Below are positions 8,137 through 15,748 of a stretch of 64,000 nucleotides of DNA, piece by piece. The notes beneath the pieces were generated by a model. The model saw nothing but the letters and a program-made list of their open reading frames with translations. It was not told where the DNA came from and made no database searches. Position numbers and translations under genes: made by a program. The DNA is taken from the NCBI GenBank assembly GCA_018240525.1, contig JAFEFN010000013.1, positions 868,001-932,000 on the forward strand. The letters are read 5' to 3'. This DNA comes from Pseudomonadota bacterium. GTDB taxonomy: Bacteria > Pseudomonadota > Gammaproteobacteria > Steroidobacterales > Steroidobacteraceae. How positions within the stretch are numbered: position 1 is the first letter of the stretch; each line of letters starts with the position of its first letter.

Positions 8137-8946
8137 ATGGCATCCGCGGCTGTCCTGGACCGCCATCTCGTCGTCTGGCGCGACCCCGCGGTGCTGCCGT
8201 TTGCGTGGCGCGGGCTCCTGCCGCTGATTGCGCTCGCCATCGCCACCCTCTTCGCACTGGTGCCCTTCGCGCGCAACGCCATCCAGGCGACCGTGCAGCA
8301 CGAGATTCACCAGCAGCTCATCGTCGCAGGCTCCGGCTGGGCCAGCGTCGCCGTCCACGGGCAGGCCGTCACTCTGGGCGGCATCGCCCCCAGCGCCGCG
8401 GCGGGCGCCGCTGCACTCCAGCTGGCCCGCACCGCCGGCTGCCCCACCTGGCTCGGTGCGCGCACCTGCGCGACGAGCGTCACCGCCGCGTTCACGATCG
8501 AGGAGCCGGCGCCGCCGCCGGCGGCCGCGCCGGCCGCCGCTCCGGTGCACGGCGAAGCGCCGCCCGCGCACCTGACGCGGCAGGGCTGCGACCAGTCGCT
8601 CGCCGCGATCCTCGCCGGCGAGCAGATCGTCTTCGCCAGTGGCAGCGCCAAGATCGACCCCCGGAGCAGCACCGTGCTCGACCAGCTCGCGCACCAGGTG
8701 CGCGCCTGCCCGGGCGCGATCCGCATCGAGGGTTACACCGACACCGTCGGCCGCGGCCGGGTGAACCAGCACCTGAGCGAGGCGCGCGCGGCGGCAGTGC
8801 GCCAGGCGCTCATCAGCCGTGGCATCAGCCCGAAGCGCTTGAGCGCCAAGGGCTACGGTGCGCGCCGCGCGATCGCGGACAATGGCACCGAGGCGGGGCG
8901 CGCGCAGAACCGCCGCATCGAGTTGCACTCCATCCCAGCCAAGTGA
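8137..8946 (+). CDS. Inner-membrane-anchored OmpA-like peptidoglycan-binding protein
   Basis: A 269-residue protein. The N-terminal segment (about residues 28-47, LLPLIALAIATLFALVPFA) is a membrane anchor with no cleavage site. A BON-like stretch follows (VAVHGQAVTLGGIAPS), then an Ala/Pro linker and a C-terminal OmpA domain. The OmpA peptidoglycan-binding signature is visible as GYTDTVGRGRVNQHLSEARA...VRQALISRGI and AQNRRIEL. The start has GGGGAGG 8 nt upstream. It probably tethers the inner membrane to the wall. It is followed 16 nt later by a membrane-anchored HhH protein, so the two are likely an operon. Confidence 0.85.
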   Translation: MASAAVLDRHLVVWRDPAVLPFAWRGLLPLIALAIATLFALVPFARNAIQATVQHEIHQQLIVAGSGWASVAVHGQAVTLGGIAPSAAAGAAALQLARTAGCPTWLGARTCATSVTAAFTIEEPAPPPAAAPAAAPVHGEAPPAHLTRQGCDQSLAAILAGEQIVFASGSAKIDPRSSTVLDQLAHQVRACPGAIRIEGYTDTVGRGRVNQHLSEARAAAVRQALISRGISPKRLSAKGYGARRAIADNGTEAGRAQNRRIELHSIPAK

Positions 8947-8962
8947 GCGGCGAGAGGCTTCC

Positions 8963-9769
8963 ATGGGCTTTCTACTGGCGAAGATCCTGTTCCTGATGGC
9001 GATCGCGGCCGCCAGCGGCGGCCTGCTCGCCTACTGGTGGTTCCGCCGTCACTACGAGGACGTCACGCTCGATTACACGCGTGGCCGTGAAGAGTGGGCG
9101 GCCTGGCGGCGCGGCTTCGAGGAACGGCTGGCGGCGCGGCCGCCGGTGGACCTGGAGCCGGTCACGGCGCAGATCGAGGCCGTGCACCGCGCGCTGTCGG
9201 AACTGCCGCCGCCGGAGCTTGCGCCGCTGCACGCGCGTGCCGACGATCTCGCCCGGCGCATCGCGGAGATCCGCATTCCGGCGGCAGCCGATCTGGCGCC
9301 GACCGAGCAGCGCCTCATGGCGATCGAGCACGCCCTGTTCCCGCTGCAGACCCGGCTGGATGAGCTGGAGAGCGCGGTGCGCGCGATCCGCGTGCCGGAG
9401 GCACACGCCGACCTCTCGCCGGTGCTGGCCCACCTGGCCGCGCTGCAGGCGCGCCTGGACAACCCGGCGGACGCACCCCGGCTCCCCGTGCGCGGCGGCA
9501 GCCGCAATCTGCTCACGCACCCGAGCCACGGCAAGCCCGATGACCTGACGCGGATCAAGGGCGTCGAGAAGGTCCTCGAACACAAGCTGCACAAGGCGGG
9601 CGTGTTCTATTTCTGGCAGATCGCCGAGTGGTCGCCGGAGGACGTGCGGCGCGTCGACGAGCAACTGGCGAATTACCAGGGAAGCATCGAGCGCGACCAC
9701 TGGATCGACCAGGCGAGCGAGCTGGCCGCGGATGCCGGCGCCGCCCGCCCACCGGACACGGAGCACTGA
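8963..9769 (+). CDS. Membrane-anchored coiled-coil protein with C-terminal helix-hairpin-helix
   Basis: A 268-residue protein starting at ATG 8963 (AGAGGCTTCC before it). The N-terminal membrane helix (MGFLLAKILFLMAIAAASGGLLAYWWF) is followed by about 140 residues of heptad-like helix that repeats the pattern 'P-ADL-P...L-ALE/IEHAL'. The C-terminus is a helix-hairpin-helix segment DDLTRIKGVEKVLEHKLHKAG then FYFWQIAEWSPEDVRRVDEQL. This HhH form is common at the end of small bacterial membrane or Nuo-associated proteins. Function is unknown. Its neighbour suggests an envelope role. Confidence 0.75.
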   Translation: MGFLLAKILFLMAIAAASGGLLAYWWFRRHYEDVTLDYTRGREEWAAWRRGFEERLAARPPVDLEPVTAQIEAVHRALSELPPPELAPLHARADDLARRIAEIRIPAAADLAPTEQRLMAIEHALFPLQTRLDELESAVRAIRVPEAHADLSPVLAHLAALQARLDNPADAPRLPVRGGSRNLLTHPSHGKPDDLTRIKGVEKVLEHKLHKAGVFYFWQIAEWSPEDVRRVDEQLANYQGSIERDHWIDQASELAADAGAARPPDTEH

Positions 9770-9819
9770 AGCGCGCAACGCCGGAGCGCGCGGCCGCATG
9801 GCGGCCGTGCCGCCCTCTA

Positions 9820-9825
9820 TATAAT
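9820..9825 (+). promoter_or_regulatory. TATAAT -10 element upstream of the LOG-family gene
   Basis: A perfect TATAAT within CTATATAATGG lies 23 nt before the ATG at 9849. No consensus -35 is seen 17 nt upstream. The transcript would have a short leader containing GAAGAG as a weak ribosome binding site. Confidence 0.4.
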
Positions 9826-9848
9826 GGGGCCATGCCCGAAGAGCTCTC

Positions 9849-10442
9849 ATGAACGCGACCGGCGAACGCGCGGTCTGCGTCTACTGCGCCTCCAGCAAGA
9901 GTTCACATCCTGAGTATCGCGCCGCCGCCCGCCGGCTCGGCGAGGTGCTGGCGGCCGAGGGGCTGACCGTGGTCTACGGTGGCGGCAGCGTGGGCTCGAT
10001 GGGCGCGCTGGCCGATGGCGCACTCGCCGCCGGGGGCCGCGTCATCGGCGTCCTGCCGCGCTTCATGTCCGATCTCGAGTGGGGCCACAAGAACCTGACC
10101 GAGCTGCAGGTCGTCGAGGACATGCGCGCGCGCAAGCATCGCATGCTCACGCTCAGCCAGGCGGCCATCGCGCTGCCCGGCGGGTCGGGCACGCTCGAGG
10201 AACTGCTCGAGGCCATCACGCTCAAGCGCCTCGGGCTGTACCTGAACCCGATCGTGCTGGTGAACACCCGCGACTTCTTCGCCCCCCTGCTGCGCATGCT
10301 CGAGCATGCCGTGGACGAGCACTTCATGGATCCGCGTCACCGTCTGATGTGGCAGATCGTGCAGCGGGCCGAGGAAGTCCCCGCGGCGCTGCGCGATGCG
10401 CCCGCGTGGAGTGCCGAGTCGCGCAGCTTCGCAGCCGTCTAG
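9849..10442 (+). CDS. LOG-family protein (cytokinin riboside 5'-monophosphate phosphoribohydrolase type)
   Basis: A 197-residue nucleotide-binding hydrolase of the TIGR00730/LOG family. Visible motifs are VYCASSKSSHPEY at the N-terminus, VYGGGSVGSMGALADGAL, and the diagnostic PGGSGTLEELLEAITLKRLG (PGGxGTxxE catalytic signature) with MRARKHRM before it. Members release the base from AMP or N6-substituted AMP. In bacteria the physiological role is often unknown. The stop codon shares the tetranucleotide CTAG with the stop of the convergent downstream gene. Confidence 0.93.
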   Translation: MNATGERAVCVYCASSKSSHPEYRAAARRLGEVLAAEGLTVVYGGGSVGSMGALADGALAAGGRVIGVLPRFMSDLEWGHKNLTELQVVEDMRARKHRMLTLSQAAIALPGGSGTLEELLEAITLKRLGLYLNPIVLVNTRDFFAPLLRMLEHAVDEHFMDPRHRLMWQIVQRAEEVPAALRDAPAWSAESRSFAAV

Positions 10443-10789
10443 CTGCGCCCCCGCCCTGCCGGGCCCTCCACCCGGAAGACGCCGATGCCGCGGGCGCGCA
10501 GCACGCGGTGCACTGGAATGAACAGCAGGTACGTGCCCAGGAACCACGCGGCCTGCGCGACGGTCACCGGCAGCCGGGACGCAAGCCCGAGCTGCCGTGC
10601 CAGCGCGGGTGCGGCAGCGCAGCCGAGCACGAGCAGCCCCAGCAGGGCCAGGAAATAGCGCAGGCCGGCACGGGTGAGGCGCAGCGCAGATCCCGGTGCG
10701 CGCGGATATTGCAGCCGCGTGCGCAGCCACGCCATGACCAGGATGAACCCCAGCACCAGGATACCCGGACCCTGCCCGGACATGACCAC
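10439..10789 (-). CDS. Small integral membrane protein of unknown function
   Basis: A 116-residue protein with three hydrophobic segments (about residues 8-22, 44-66 and 76-94) and a basic C-terminus. I recognise no family. It is convergent with the LOG gene, their stops sharing CTAG, and divergent from the ROK kinase. A MetValMet start gives two candidate ATGs. Confidence 0.6.
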   Translation of the reverse strand: MVMSGQGPGILVLGFILVMAWLRTRLQYPRAPGSALRLTRAGLRYFLALLGLLVLGCAAAPALARQLGLASRLPVTVAQAAWFLGTYLLFIPVHRVLRARGIGVFRVEGPAGRGRS

Positions 10790-10914
10790 CGCCCTCGCCG
10801 CGCACTCGGTGCGCGCAGCTTATGACAGGTGCACGCGGGTGGTCTGCGGCGTTTCGCGCCCGCAGGGCGGCGCGTAGACTCACGCCGGTTCACGGCGACC
10901 GTGCTCGTTCAGAC

Positions 10915-11820
10915 ATGCCAACACGAACCGATGCTCCCCTGTGTGCTGGCGTCGAGCTGGGCGGCACCAAGTGCATCTGCGTGCTGGGCACCGGGCCCGA
11001 GGACATCCGCGCCGAGGTGCGCGTGGAGACGCGCGCACCCGCCGGCACGCTGGCGGCGCTCGCCCGGACGGTGTCGCAGTGGTGCGCCGGACACCCGGTT
11101 CGCGCCCTGGGGATCGCCAGCTTCGGTCCTGCGGATCTGGATCCGCGCTCCGCGCATTACGGCTCCCTCGTCGGCACACCCAAGCCGGGCTGGGATGCGA
11201 TCCCCATCGTCGCGGCATTCCGGCCACTCGGCATCCCCATCGGCTTCGACACGGACGTCAATGCCGCCGCCCTGGCCGAGGGGCAATGGGGCGGTGCACG
11301 CGGCCTCGACGCCTTCGCGTACGTGACGGTGGGCACGGGTATCGGCGCCGGCAGCGTGGTCGGCGGTCACAGCCTGCGCGGACTCTCCCACGGCGAGGCC
11401 GGGCACATGCGCATCGCGCGGCTGGCGGGCGACACCTGGCCGGGCAGCTGCCCCTTCCACGGTGATTGCGCCGAGGGCCTGGCGAGCGGCCCTGCGATCC
11501 AGGCGCGCACCGGGATGCCCGCGGCGACCCTGCCCGCCGAACACCCGGCCTGGGATGCGGTGGCCCATGCGCTCGGCGGCCTCTTCCACAACCTCGTGCT
11601 GGCCACGGTGCCGGAGCGGATCCTGGTGGGCGGCGGCGTGGTCGCCCACCAGCCGCAACTGCTGCCACGCGTGCGCACGGCGCTCGTGCGGAGCCTGAAC
11701 GGCTATGCGCACGGCGCCCGGATCGCGCGCGCCCCCGAGCAGTTCCTGTGCCCGCCGCAGCTGGGTGAGCGCGCCGGGTCGCTGGGGGCGATCGCACTCG
11801 CCCAGCGGACGCTGCGCTGA
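10915..11820 (+). CDS. ROK-family sugar kinase (fructokinase type)
   Basis: A 301-residue ROK kinase starting at ATG 10915. Landmarks are the phosphate loop GVELGGTKCICVLG, the catalytic-Asp region FDTDVNAAALAEGQWGGARG, VTVGTGIGAGSVVGG, and the zinc motif. In that motif the His of GEAGHMRI is followed by CPFHGDCAEGLASGPAI (Cys-x-x-His-x-x-Cys), the arrangement seen in the YdhR/GmuE-like fructokinases. It phosphorylates a hexose, most likely fructose or mannose, at O6. It stands alone, so the exact sugar is inferred. Confidence 0.9.
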   Translation: MPTRTDAPLCAGVELGGTKCICVLGTGPEDIRAEVRVETRAPAGTLAALARTVSQWCAGHPVRALGIASFGPADLDPRSAHYGSLVGTPKPGWDAIPIVAAFRPLGIPIGFDTDVNAAALAEGQWGGARGLDAFAYVTVGTGIGAGSVVGGHSLRGLSHGEAGHMRIARLAGDTWPGSCPFHGDCAEGLASGPAIQARTGMPAATLPAEHPAWDAVAHALGGLFHNLVLATVPERILVGGGVVAHQPQLLPRVRTALVRSLNGYAHGARIARAPEQFLCPPQLGERAGSLGAIALAQRTLR

Positions 11821-11823
11821 GAG

Positions 11824-11853
11824 CTCCCGCGGGCCTCTGCGGGCCCGCGGGAG
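11824..11853. terminator. GC-rich hairpin between convergent genes
   Basis: CTCCCGCGGGC (11824-11834) pairs perfectly with GCCCGCGGGAG (11843-11853) around an 8-nt loop. It lies between the converging ROK kinase and carboxypeptidase stops. There is no T tract, so it may act with Rho or simply protect 3' ends. Confidence 0.55.
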
Positions 11854-11859
11854 TGCGTC

Positions 11860-13446
11860 CTAGTGGTGTGTCGCGTCCATGAACGTGTCGAGGTCGCGCT
11901 TCATCTTGGCGATGGCCACGGGGCTGACGTACATCATGTGGCCGGCCTCGTAGTACTGCATCGAGATGCGCGCCCCCAGCTCGGGCGGCAGACCCAGGTG
12001 CGTCATCACGTACTCGGTCGCCGAGAACGGCGTGGCGAGGTCGTAGTAGCCGTTCAGGACCAGCACCTTCAGGTTGGCGTCCTTGAACAGCGCCTCGGAC
12101 AGGTCCACGCCCGTGTTCACGATCGGCTGGGTGCCCAGCGCGGTGGCGTGGGTGAACTTCCATTTCTCGCCGATGCTGAAGTTCGTCGTGCGGTAGGTGG
12201 CGCCCTGCCCGAACTTCAGGTCCCCGTGGTAGTAGTCGAGGAAGGTCGCGGCATAGGCCGCGCTGATCGCGGCCGACTGCGGGTCGTAGTCGGCCTGCTT
12301 CTGCAGCGGATCCCAGGTCGGGCCGACGAAGCGGCCATCCAGGCGGCCGACGGTCTTGCGCTGGCCGCGCAGCAGCTCGTGGGCATAGGCGTTTTCCGAG
12401 ACGCGCAGGTTGGCGTCCTTGAAGTACTCGGCCGGGATGCCGGTGTAGTCGTGCAGCTTCTGCGCCACCGCGTCGCGCTCGGCATCGCTCAGCCGGTCGC
12501 CTTTGCGCAGTGCCTCCGCGAACGGCCCATCGGCGTAGGCGCGCACCTCGTTGAGGAAAGGCTCGAGCGCCGGCGGCTGCGAGGGCACCATCTTGTGGTA
12601 CCAGGAAACGGCGGCATAGGCGGGCAGATAGACCGCGTACGGCCGGTCGTTGCCCGGCAGTTCGGCGAAGATGGCCTCCAGGTCGGTGGCCACCGAGATC
12701 AGCACCAGGCCGTTGAAGGACATCGCGCGACGCTCGCGCAGATAGTTGAGGATGCCAGGGGCACGCGTGCTGCCGTAGCTCTCGCCCAGAAGGTACTTCG
12801 GCGAGGTCCAGCGCTCGTTGTCGCTGACGTACTGCGCGATGAAGCGGGCGATGGAGTCGATGTCCGGGTCGACGCCCCAGAACTCCTCGTCGTGGTGGTC
12901 GCACACCGCATGGCTGATGCCGGTGCCCACCGGATCGATCATCACCAGGTCGCTCTTGTCGAGCACGCCGTACTCATTGTCGACGGTGCGGTAGGGACCG
13001 GCCGGCGTCGGCGTCGGATCCGACACCACGACCCGCTTCGGCCCGAGCACGCCCATGTGCAGCCAGAGCGAGGAGGAGCCGGGGCCGCCGTTGAAGGCGA
13101 AGGTGACGGGCCGGTTCGGGCCCGCGCCCTTGCGGGTGTAGGCGACGTAGCCGATGCTGGCGATCGGGCGGTCCTGGTCGTCGCGCACGATGAGGGTCCC
13201 GGCGGTGGCGGTATAGTCGAAGCCCTTGCCGCCGCCGAAGCGGTGCTGCGTGACCGAGCTTTCAGCCTTCGGCAGGCGCATCCACTCCTCTTTCTTGTCA
13301 CCCCGGATGTCGATGCGGCACAGCTGCGAGAGCTGTGCCGGCGAGACGCCGCCCTTGTCATCCCCGCGCGCGGGCGCCTCGTCGGCAAGCGCGACACCCA
13401 GATATCCGGACAGGGCTGCGATGCCTGCCAGCAGAAACTTCGACAT
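11860..13446 (-). CDS. Secreted S10 serine carboxypeptidase family protein
   Basis: A 528-residue protein with signal peptide MSKFLLAGIAALSGYLGVALA. AAGGTGG lies 6 nt before the ATG at 13446. It belongs to the alpha/beta-hydrolase carboxypeptidase family (peptidase S10). The oxyanion-hole motif is FAFNGGPGSSSLWLHMG, the nucleophile is LGESYGSTRAP (Ser223), the acid NGYYDLATPF and the base EAGHMMY (about His503). Bacterial members of this length (about 500) are periplasmic and remove C-terminal residues from peptides. The much longer upstream reading frame is an artefact of high GC, since the signal peptide fixes the start. Confidence 0.93.
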   Translation of the reverse strand: MSKFLLAGIAALSGYLGVALADEAPARGDDKGGVSPAQLSQLCRIDIRGDKKEEWMRLPKAESSVTQHRFGGGKGFDYTATAGTLIVRDDQDRPIASIGYVAYTRKGAGPNRPVTFAFNGGPGSSSLWLHMGVLGPKRVVVSDPTPTPAGPYRTVDNEYGVLDKSDLVMIDPVGTGISHAVCDHHDEEFWGVDPDIDSIARFIAQYVSDNERWTSPKYLLGESYGSTRAPGILNYLRERRAMSFNGLVLISVATDLEAIFAELPGNDRPYAVYLPAYAAVSWYHKMVPSQPPALEPFLNEVRAYADGPFAEALRKGDRLSDAERDAVAQKLHDYTGIPAEYFKDANLRVSENAYAHELLRGQRKTVGRLDGRFVGPTWDPLQKQADYDPQSAAISAAYAATFLDYYHGDLKFGQGATYRTTNFSIGEKWKFTHATALGTQPIVNTGVDLSEALFKDANLKVLVLNGYYDLATPFSATEYVMTHLGLPPELGARISMQYYEAGHMMYVSPVAIAKMKRDLDTFMDATHH

Positions 13447-13575
13447 TCGGTCCACCTTTCCGCCCGGCCCGGGCGCACATGTTCGCGCGCCTGTATAGCA
13501 GATCCGCCCACCGCGCCCAACAGCCGCGCCGGGGAGTACGATCGCGCTCCACCCCGACTGCTCCGCCGCCCCGAC

Positions 13576-14262
13576 ATGTCCGCGACCGACCGTCCCCGCT
13601 CCATACGCTCCTTCGTCACGCGCGCCGGGCGCATCACCCCGGCCCAACAGCGCGCGCTCGATGAGCTGTCGGCGCGCTTTTGCGTGGCGTATGCGCCCGC
13701 GCCGCTCGATCTGCAGGCGCTGTTCGGGCGCAGTGCGCCCCGCACCCTCGAGATCGGCTTCGGCAATGGCGACAACCTCGTGAGCCTGGCCGCCGCACAC
13801 CCGGAGCGGGATTTCCTCGGCATCGAGGTACACCGCTCCGGGGTCGGCCGCGTGATGCTGGCACTCGAGGCCCGGCAGCTGAGCAACGTGCGCCTCATCT
13901 GCCACGACGCCGTGGAGGTCCTCGAGCGGCAGATTCCGGAAGCCTCCGTGGACGAGATCCTGATCCTGTTCCCGGACCCGTGGCCGAAGAAGCGCCACCA
14001 CAAGCGCCGCCTCATCCAGGCACCCTTTGCCAGCCTCGCCGCCAGCCGGCTCGCCCCGGGCGGCCTGCTGCGCCTGGCGACCGACTGGCAGCCCTACGCG
14101 CAACAGATGCTGGAAACGCTGCGCGCCGTCCCGCAGCTGGAGAACCTCGCCGCGCAGGGCGGCTTCGCGGTCCGGCCCGAAGAGCGGGCGCCGACCCGCT
14201 TCGAGCGCCGCGGCGAGCGGCTCGGGCACGAGGTGTGGGACCTGGCCTTCCGGCGTACCTGA
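13576..14262 (+). CDS. trmB: tRNA (guanine-N7-)-methyltransferase
   Basis: A 228-residue SAM-dependent enzyme forming m7G46 in tRNA. Motifs: EIGFGNGDNLVSLA (SAM-binding loop), DFLGIEVHRSGVGR, ICHDAVEVL, and the family signature ILFPDPWPKKRHHKRRLIQ, then LRLATDWQPYA. The ATG at 13576 gives the usual TrmB N-terminus (RSFVTRAGRITPAQQRALDEL). Its stop is 4 bp from the convergent marC stop. Confidence 0.97.
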   Translation: MSATDRPRSIRSFVTRAGRITPAQQRALDELSARFCVAYAPAPLDLQALFGRSAPRTLEIGFGNGDNLVSLAAAHPERDFLGIEVHRSGVGRVMLALEARQLSNVRLICHDAVEVLERQIPEASVDEILILFPDPWPKKRHHKRRLIQAPFASLAASRLAPGGLLRLATDWQPYAQQMLETLRAVPQLENLAAQGGFAVRPEERAPTRFERRGERLGHEVWDLAFRRT

Positions 14263-14266
14263 GGCT

Positions 14267-14899
14267 TCAGCTCACCCCGAAGGCCGCGCGCAGCCCGTCG
14301 AGCACGAACTGCACCGCGAGCGCCCCCAGGATGACCCCGAGCAGTCGCCCGGCCACGTTCGCTCCGGTGACGCCGATCCCCCGCATGAGCGGTTCGGCCA
14401 GCAGCATCAGGACCAGGGAGATCGCCAGCACGAGCAGCACCGCCACCAGGTACGAGCCCACCAGCCAGGGCTGTGCGCTGACGTGCAGCGGCCCGAACCA
14501 CAGCAGGATGGTCGCGAGCGCCCCCGGACCGGCGATGAACGGAAATGCCAGTGGAAAGACCGAGATATCCGCGCGCCGCTTGCTCTCGGCGACCTCGCTG
14601 GTGGAGGTGCGCGTGCCCGATTCGCGCGCGAACACCATCTCGAGGGACAGCAGGAACAGCAGCAGCCCGCCGAAGATGCGGAAGGCATCGAGGCTGATGC
14701 CCATCAGGTCGAGGAAGGCCGCCCCGCCGAGGGCGAACAGCACCAGGATCGCCGCCGCCAGCAGCACCGCCCGCAGCGCCATTCGGCGCTTGTACTGCGC
14801 GGTGGCCCCCTGCGTGAGCCCGCTGAACAGCGGGATCAGGGATACCGGCTCGACCACCACGAAGAACACGAAGAAAAATTTCAGGGGCTGCTCGAGCAT
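14267..14899 (-). CDS. MarC-family integral membrane protein
   Basis: A 210-residue protein with six predicted membrane helices. The N-terminus FFFVFFVVVEPVSLIPLFSGLT, the central LDLMGISLDAFRIFGGLLLFLLSLEMVF and the conserved PLAFPFIAGPGALATILL are typical of MarC/UPF0056. Despite the name, the family is not established in antibiotic resistance. It may be a small-molecule transporter. It is a single gene divergent from a small acidic protein. Confidence 0.93.
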   Translation of the reverse strand: MLEQPLKFFFVFFVVVEPVSLIPLFSGLTQGATAQYKRRMALRAVLLAAAILVLFALGGAAFLDLMGISLDAFRIFGGLLLFLLSLEMVFARESGTRTSTSEVAESKRRADISVFPLAFPFIAGPGALATILLWFGPLHVSAQPWLVGSYLVAVLLVLAISLVLMLLAEPLMRGIGVTGANVAGRLLGVILGALAVQFVLDGLRAAFGVS

Positions 14900-15028
14900 T
14901 GGTGCTGTGCGGGAGAAAATTTAAGGTGAATAAGATCTTGAAAGCCGCAAATTCCGGGCGCAACATCGATTGTAGATCGTGCGTTCAGTTCTGCATCGAA
15001 ATCGTGTCGAGGCGGGAGGAAGGCGAGC

Positions 15029-15343
15029 ATGGCGACTCCGCAACCGAACATCGGCGACTGGTATCGCCTGGACGGCAGTGCACTGTTCGAGGTCGTCGCC
15101 TACGATGACGACGATGGCACGATCGAGATCCAGTACTTCGACGGCACCGTCGAGGAGATGGACATCGAGGACTGGCAGGCGCAGTGGGAAGACGGCGCAC
15201 TCGAGGCCGCCGAAGCCCCGGAGGACTGGAGCGGCTCGGTCGACGTCGACGCGGAGGACAGCAACCGCGACACCGACGCGGGCGGCGACGAGCGCAATCT
15301 GCGCGCCAGCGGCTCGGTCGAGGGCGTCGACCTGTTCGAGTAA
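15029..15343 (+). CDS. Small acidic protein, DUF6763-like
   Basis: A 104-residue soluble protein, strongly acidic. The N-terminal ~55 residues form a compact domain (IGDWYRLDGSALFEVVAYDDD, then IEIQYFDGTVEEMDIEDW) that I believe matches the uncharacterised gammaproteobacterial family DUF6763. The C-terminal half is a disordered acidic tail. GGGAGGAAGG lies just upstream of the ATG, a strong ribosome binding site. The region before it (14900-15000) is AT-richer than average and likely holds its promoter. Function unknown. Confidence 0.8.
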   Translation: MATPQPNIGDWYRLDGSALFEVVAYDDDDGTIEIQYFDGTVEEMDIEDWQAQWEDGALEAAEAPEDWSGSVDVDAEDSNRDTDAGGDERNLRASGSVEGVDLFE

Positions 15344-15349
15344 CCTGCC

Positions 15350-15748
15350 CTAGGCTCCAGGCTCGGTCGCGCCTTCCAGCGCGACCCCCGCGCCGAGCAT
15401 CACCAGTCCACTCACGACCTCGACCGGTACCCGCGTCAGCGAGCGGCCCGGACACGGTCCGGCCACGCACAGGCCGGTCGACTTCTCGAACAACGCGCCG
15501 TGCGATGAGCACAGGATCAGCAGCCCGTCGGCCGTCAGGAACCTGCCCGGCAGCAGGTCCAGCGGATGGCCGGCGTGCGGGCAGCGGTTGAGGTAGGCGT
15601 GCACGCCGTGGCCTGCGCGCACCACCAGCCCGCGCAGCGGCCAGTCGCCCCGGCCGATGGTGAAGGCCCGCGCGGCCTCGCCCTCCAGATCGCTCAGGCG
15701 ACAGATCACCCGCTCCAGGTCGATGAACGCCGGGGCGTGCTCGCTCAC
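15350..15748 (-). CDS. Rieske [2Fe-2S] ferredoxin-like protein
   Basis: A 132-residue single-domain Rieske protein. The two cluster-binding motifs are visible: CPHAGHPLD (Cys-x-His) and CSSHGALFE (Cys-x-x-His). The C-terminal GRSLTRVPVEV completes the small beta domain. It has no membrane anchor or oxygenase domain, so it is probably an electron-transfer ferredoxin. The GTG start overlaps the TGA of the upstream AmpG-like gene (GTGA), giving an operon xth-ampG-Rieske. Confidence 0.9.
   Translation of the reverse strand: MSEHAPAFIDLERVICRLSDLEGEAARAFTIGRGDWPLRGLVVRAGHGVHAYLNRCPHAGHPLDLLPGRFLTADGLLILCSSHGALFEKSTGLCVAGPCPGRSLTRVPVEVVSGLVMLGAGVALEGATEPGA

Noticed and set aside
13447..14229. Upstream extension of the S10 carboxypeptidase reading frame (to 789 codons)
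   Set aside because: The extension is antisense to trmB, and the signal peptide with its ribosome binding site fixes the start at 13446.
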